Positions 7,088-7,315 of a DNA stretch of 7,315 bases are shown piece by piece. Numbering within the stretch: the first letter of the stretch is position 1; the number at the start of each line of letters is the position of its first letter. Location of the stretch: the NCBI GenBank assembly GCA_016197345.1, contig JACPVY010000465.1:1-7315 (forward strand). Reading direction: 5' to 3'. This DNA comes from Burkholderiales bacterium. GTDB lineage: Bacteria > Pseudomonadota > Gammaproteobacteria > Burkholderiales > Burkholderiaceae_D. The position numbers and the translations under genes were made by a program. Below the pieces are notes generated by a model, which worked only from the letters and a program-made list of their open reading frames with translations, was not told the origin of the DNA and did not search any database.

Positions 7088-7315
7088 TCATCGTTTGTAA
7101 AAAAACTGCCGGGTTGCGTGTTCATCCATTGCGCGTTGATCGCGCTTGGCTTCCTTTTTTAACAGCGTTTGCACATTGCGTTTTTCCAAGGCCTCATACG
7201 ACAGGCGTTTGCGTTCAGCTTCTTGCCATGCGGCGCGCTCTTGCTCAATTTTGCGTTGCGCCATCTTCACCACATCGTGCTGGCCCGCGATTGCATTGTC
7301 GAGCTTCGCCATAAA
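7088..7315 (-). CDS. fliJ: FliJ, flagellar export protein (C-terminal part; 5' end outside window)
   Basis: The visible part is 75 residues ending in a TGA at 7090-7088, open to the window edge. It is strongly charged and helical, with repeated lysine, arginine, glutamate and glutamine in coiled-coil spacing (from AQRKIEQERAAWQEAERKRL to LLKKEAKRDQRAMDE), and ends ATRQFFYKR. FliJ proteins are about 145-150 residues of antiparallel coiled coil; they sit in the FliI ATPase ring, contact FlhA and help recycle export chaperones in the cytoplasm. The visible half fits the second helix, where RDQ..MDE near the C-terminus is typical. The identification leans on the position directly before fliK, the usual neighbour. 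The methionine at 7312 is internal and not the start. Confidence 0.85.
   Translation of the reverse strand, partial: FMAKLDNAIAGQHDVVKMAQRKIEQERAAWQEAERKRLSYEALEKRNVQTLLKKEAKRDQRAMDEHATRQFFYKR

Noticed and set aside
6549..7100. A 183-codon plus-strand open frame opposite fliK, very rich in leucine, alanine and valine, resembling a membrane protein.
   Set aside because: It is the reverse reading of the Asn, Ala and Ser-rich FliK coding sequence, which gives Leu, Val and Ala by codon complement. FliK is well supported by its conserved domain and by the fliJ context.

Overview
The window reads as an ordinary chromosomal stretch of a Gram-negative proteobacterium, most likely a betaproteobacterium. 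That placement rests on the form of the xanthine dehydrogenase (a two-subunit enzyme followed by xdhC), the flagellar order fliJ-fliK and a moderate GC content judged by eye. A relative of the Chitinibacteraceae/Neisseriales is possible, but this is a weak guess. Every gene I can support lies on the minus strand, so the window reads from right to left.

Right part (about 5480-7315): the tail of a flagellar operon. It holds the C-terminal half of FliJ (export chaperone), cut by the window edge, then FliK (hook-length control protein) 18 bases further on. FliK has a well-conserved C-terminal hook domain and a long low-complexity N-terminal half with asparagine-rich tracts.

Middle (5079-5479): a 401-base gap without a convincing gene. 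It holds an 11-base tandem duplication that overlaps the fliK stop codon, a 7-base tandem repeat, and a plausible extended -10 promoter about 100 bases upstream of the next gene. I see no clear intrinsic terminator between the two gene groups.

Left part (1-5078): the operon xdhA-xdhB-xdhC for molybdenum-dependent xanthine dehydrogenase. XdhA carries the two [2Fe-2S] clusters and FAD. XdhB carries the molybdenum cofactor and the purine site, with all four active-site residues expected for xanthine/hypoxanthine oxidation. XdhC is the chaperone that protects and inserts sulfurated molybdenum cofactor. xdhA and xdhB overlap by 4 bases, and xdhC starts 8 bases after xdhB, so the three are very likely co-transcribed and translationally coupled. 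Together they oxidise hypoxanthine to xanthine to urate for purine breakdown. XdhC runs off the left edge, so its stop codon is not visible.

I found no mobile element, CRISPR array, RNA gene or sign of an undescribed system. The points most worth a second look are the unusually long XdhC with an acidic insert, the asparagine-rich tract in FliK, a cysteine in a normally glycine position beside the XdhB active site, and the control region between the two operons.
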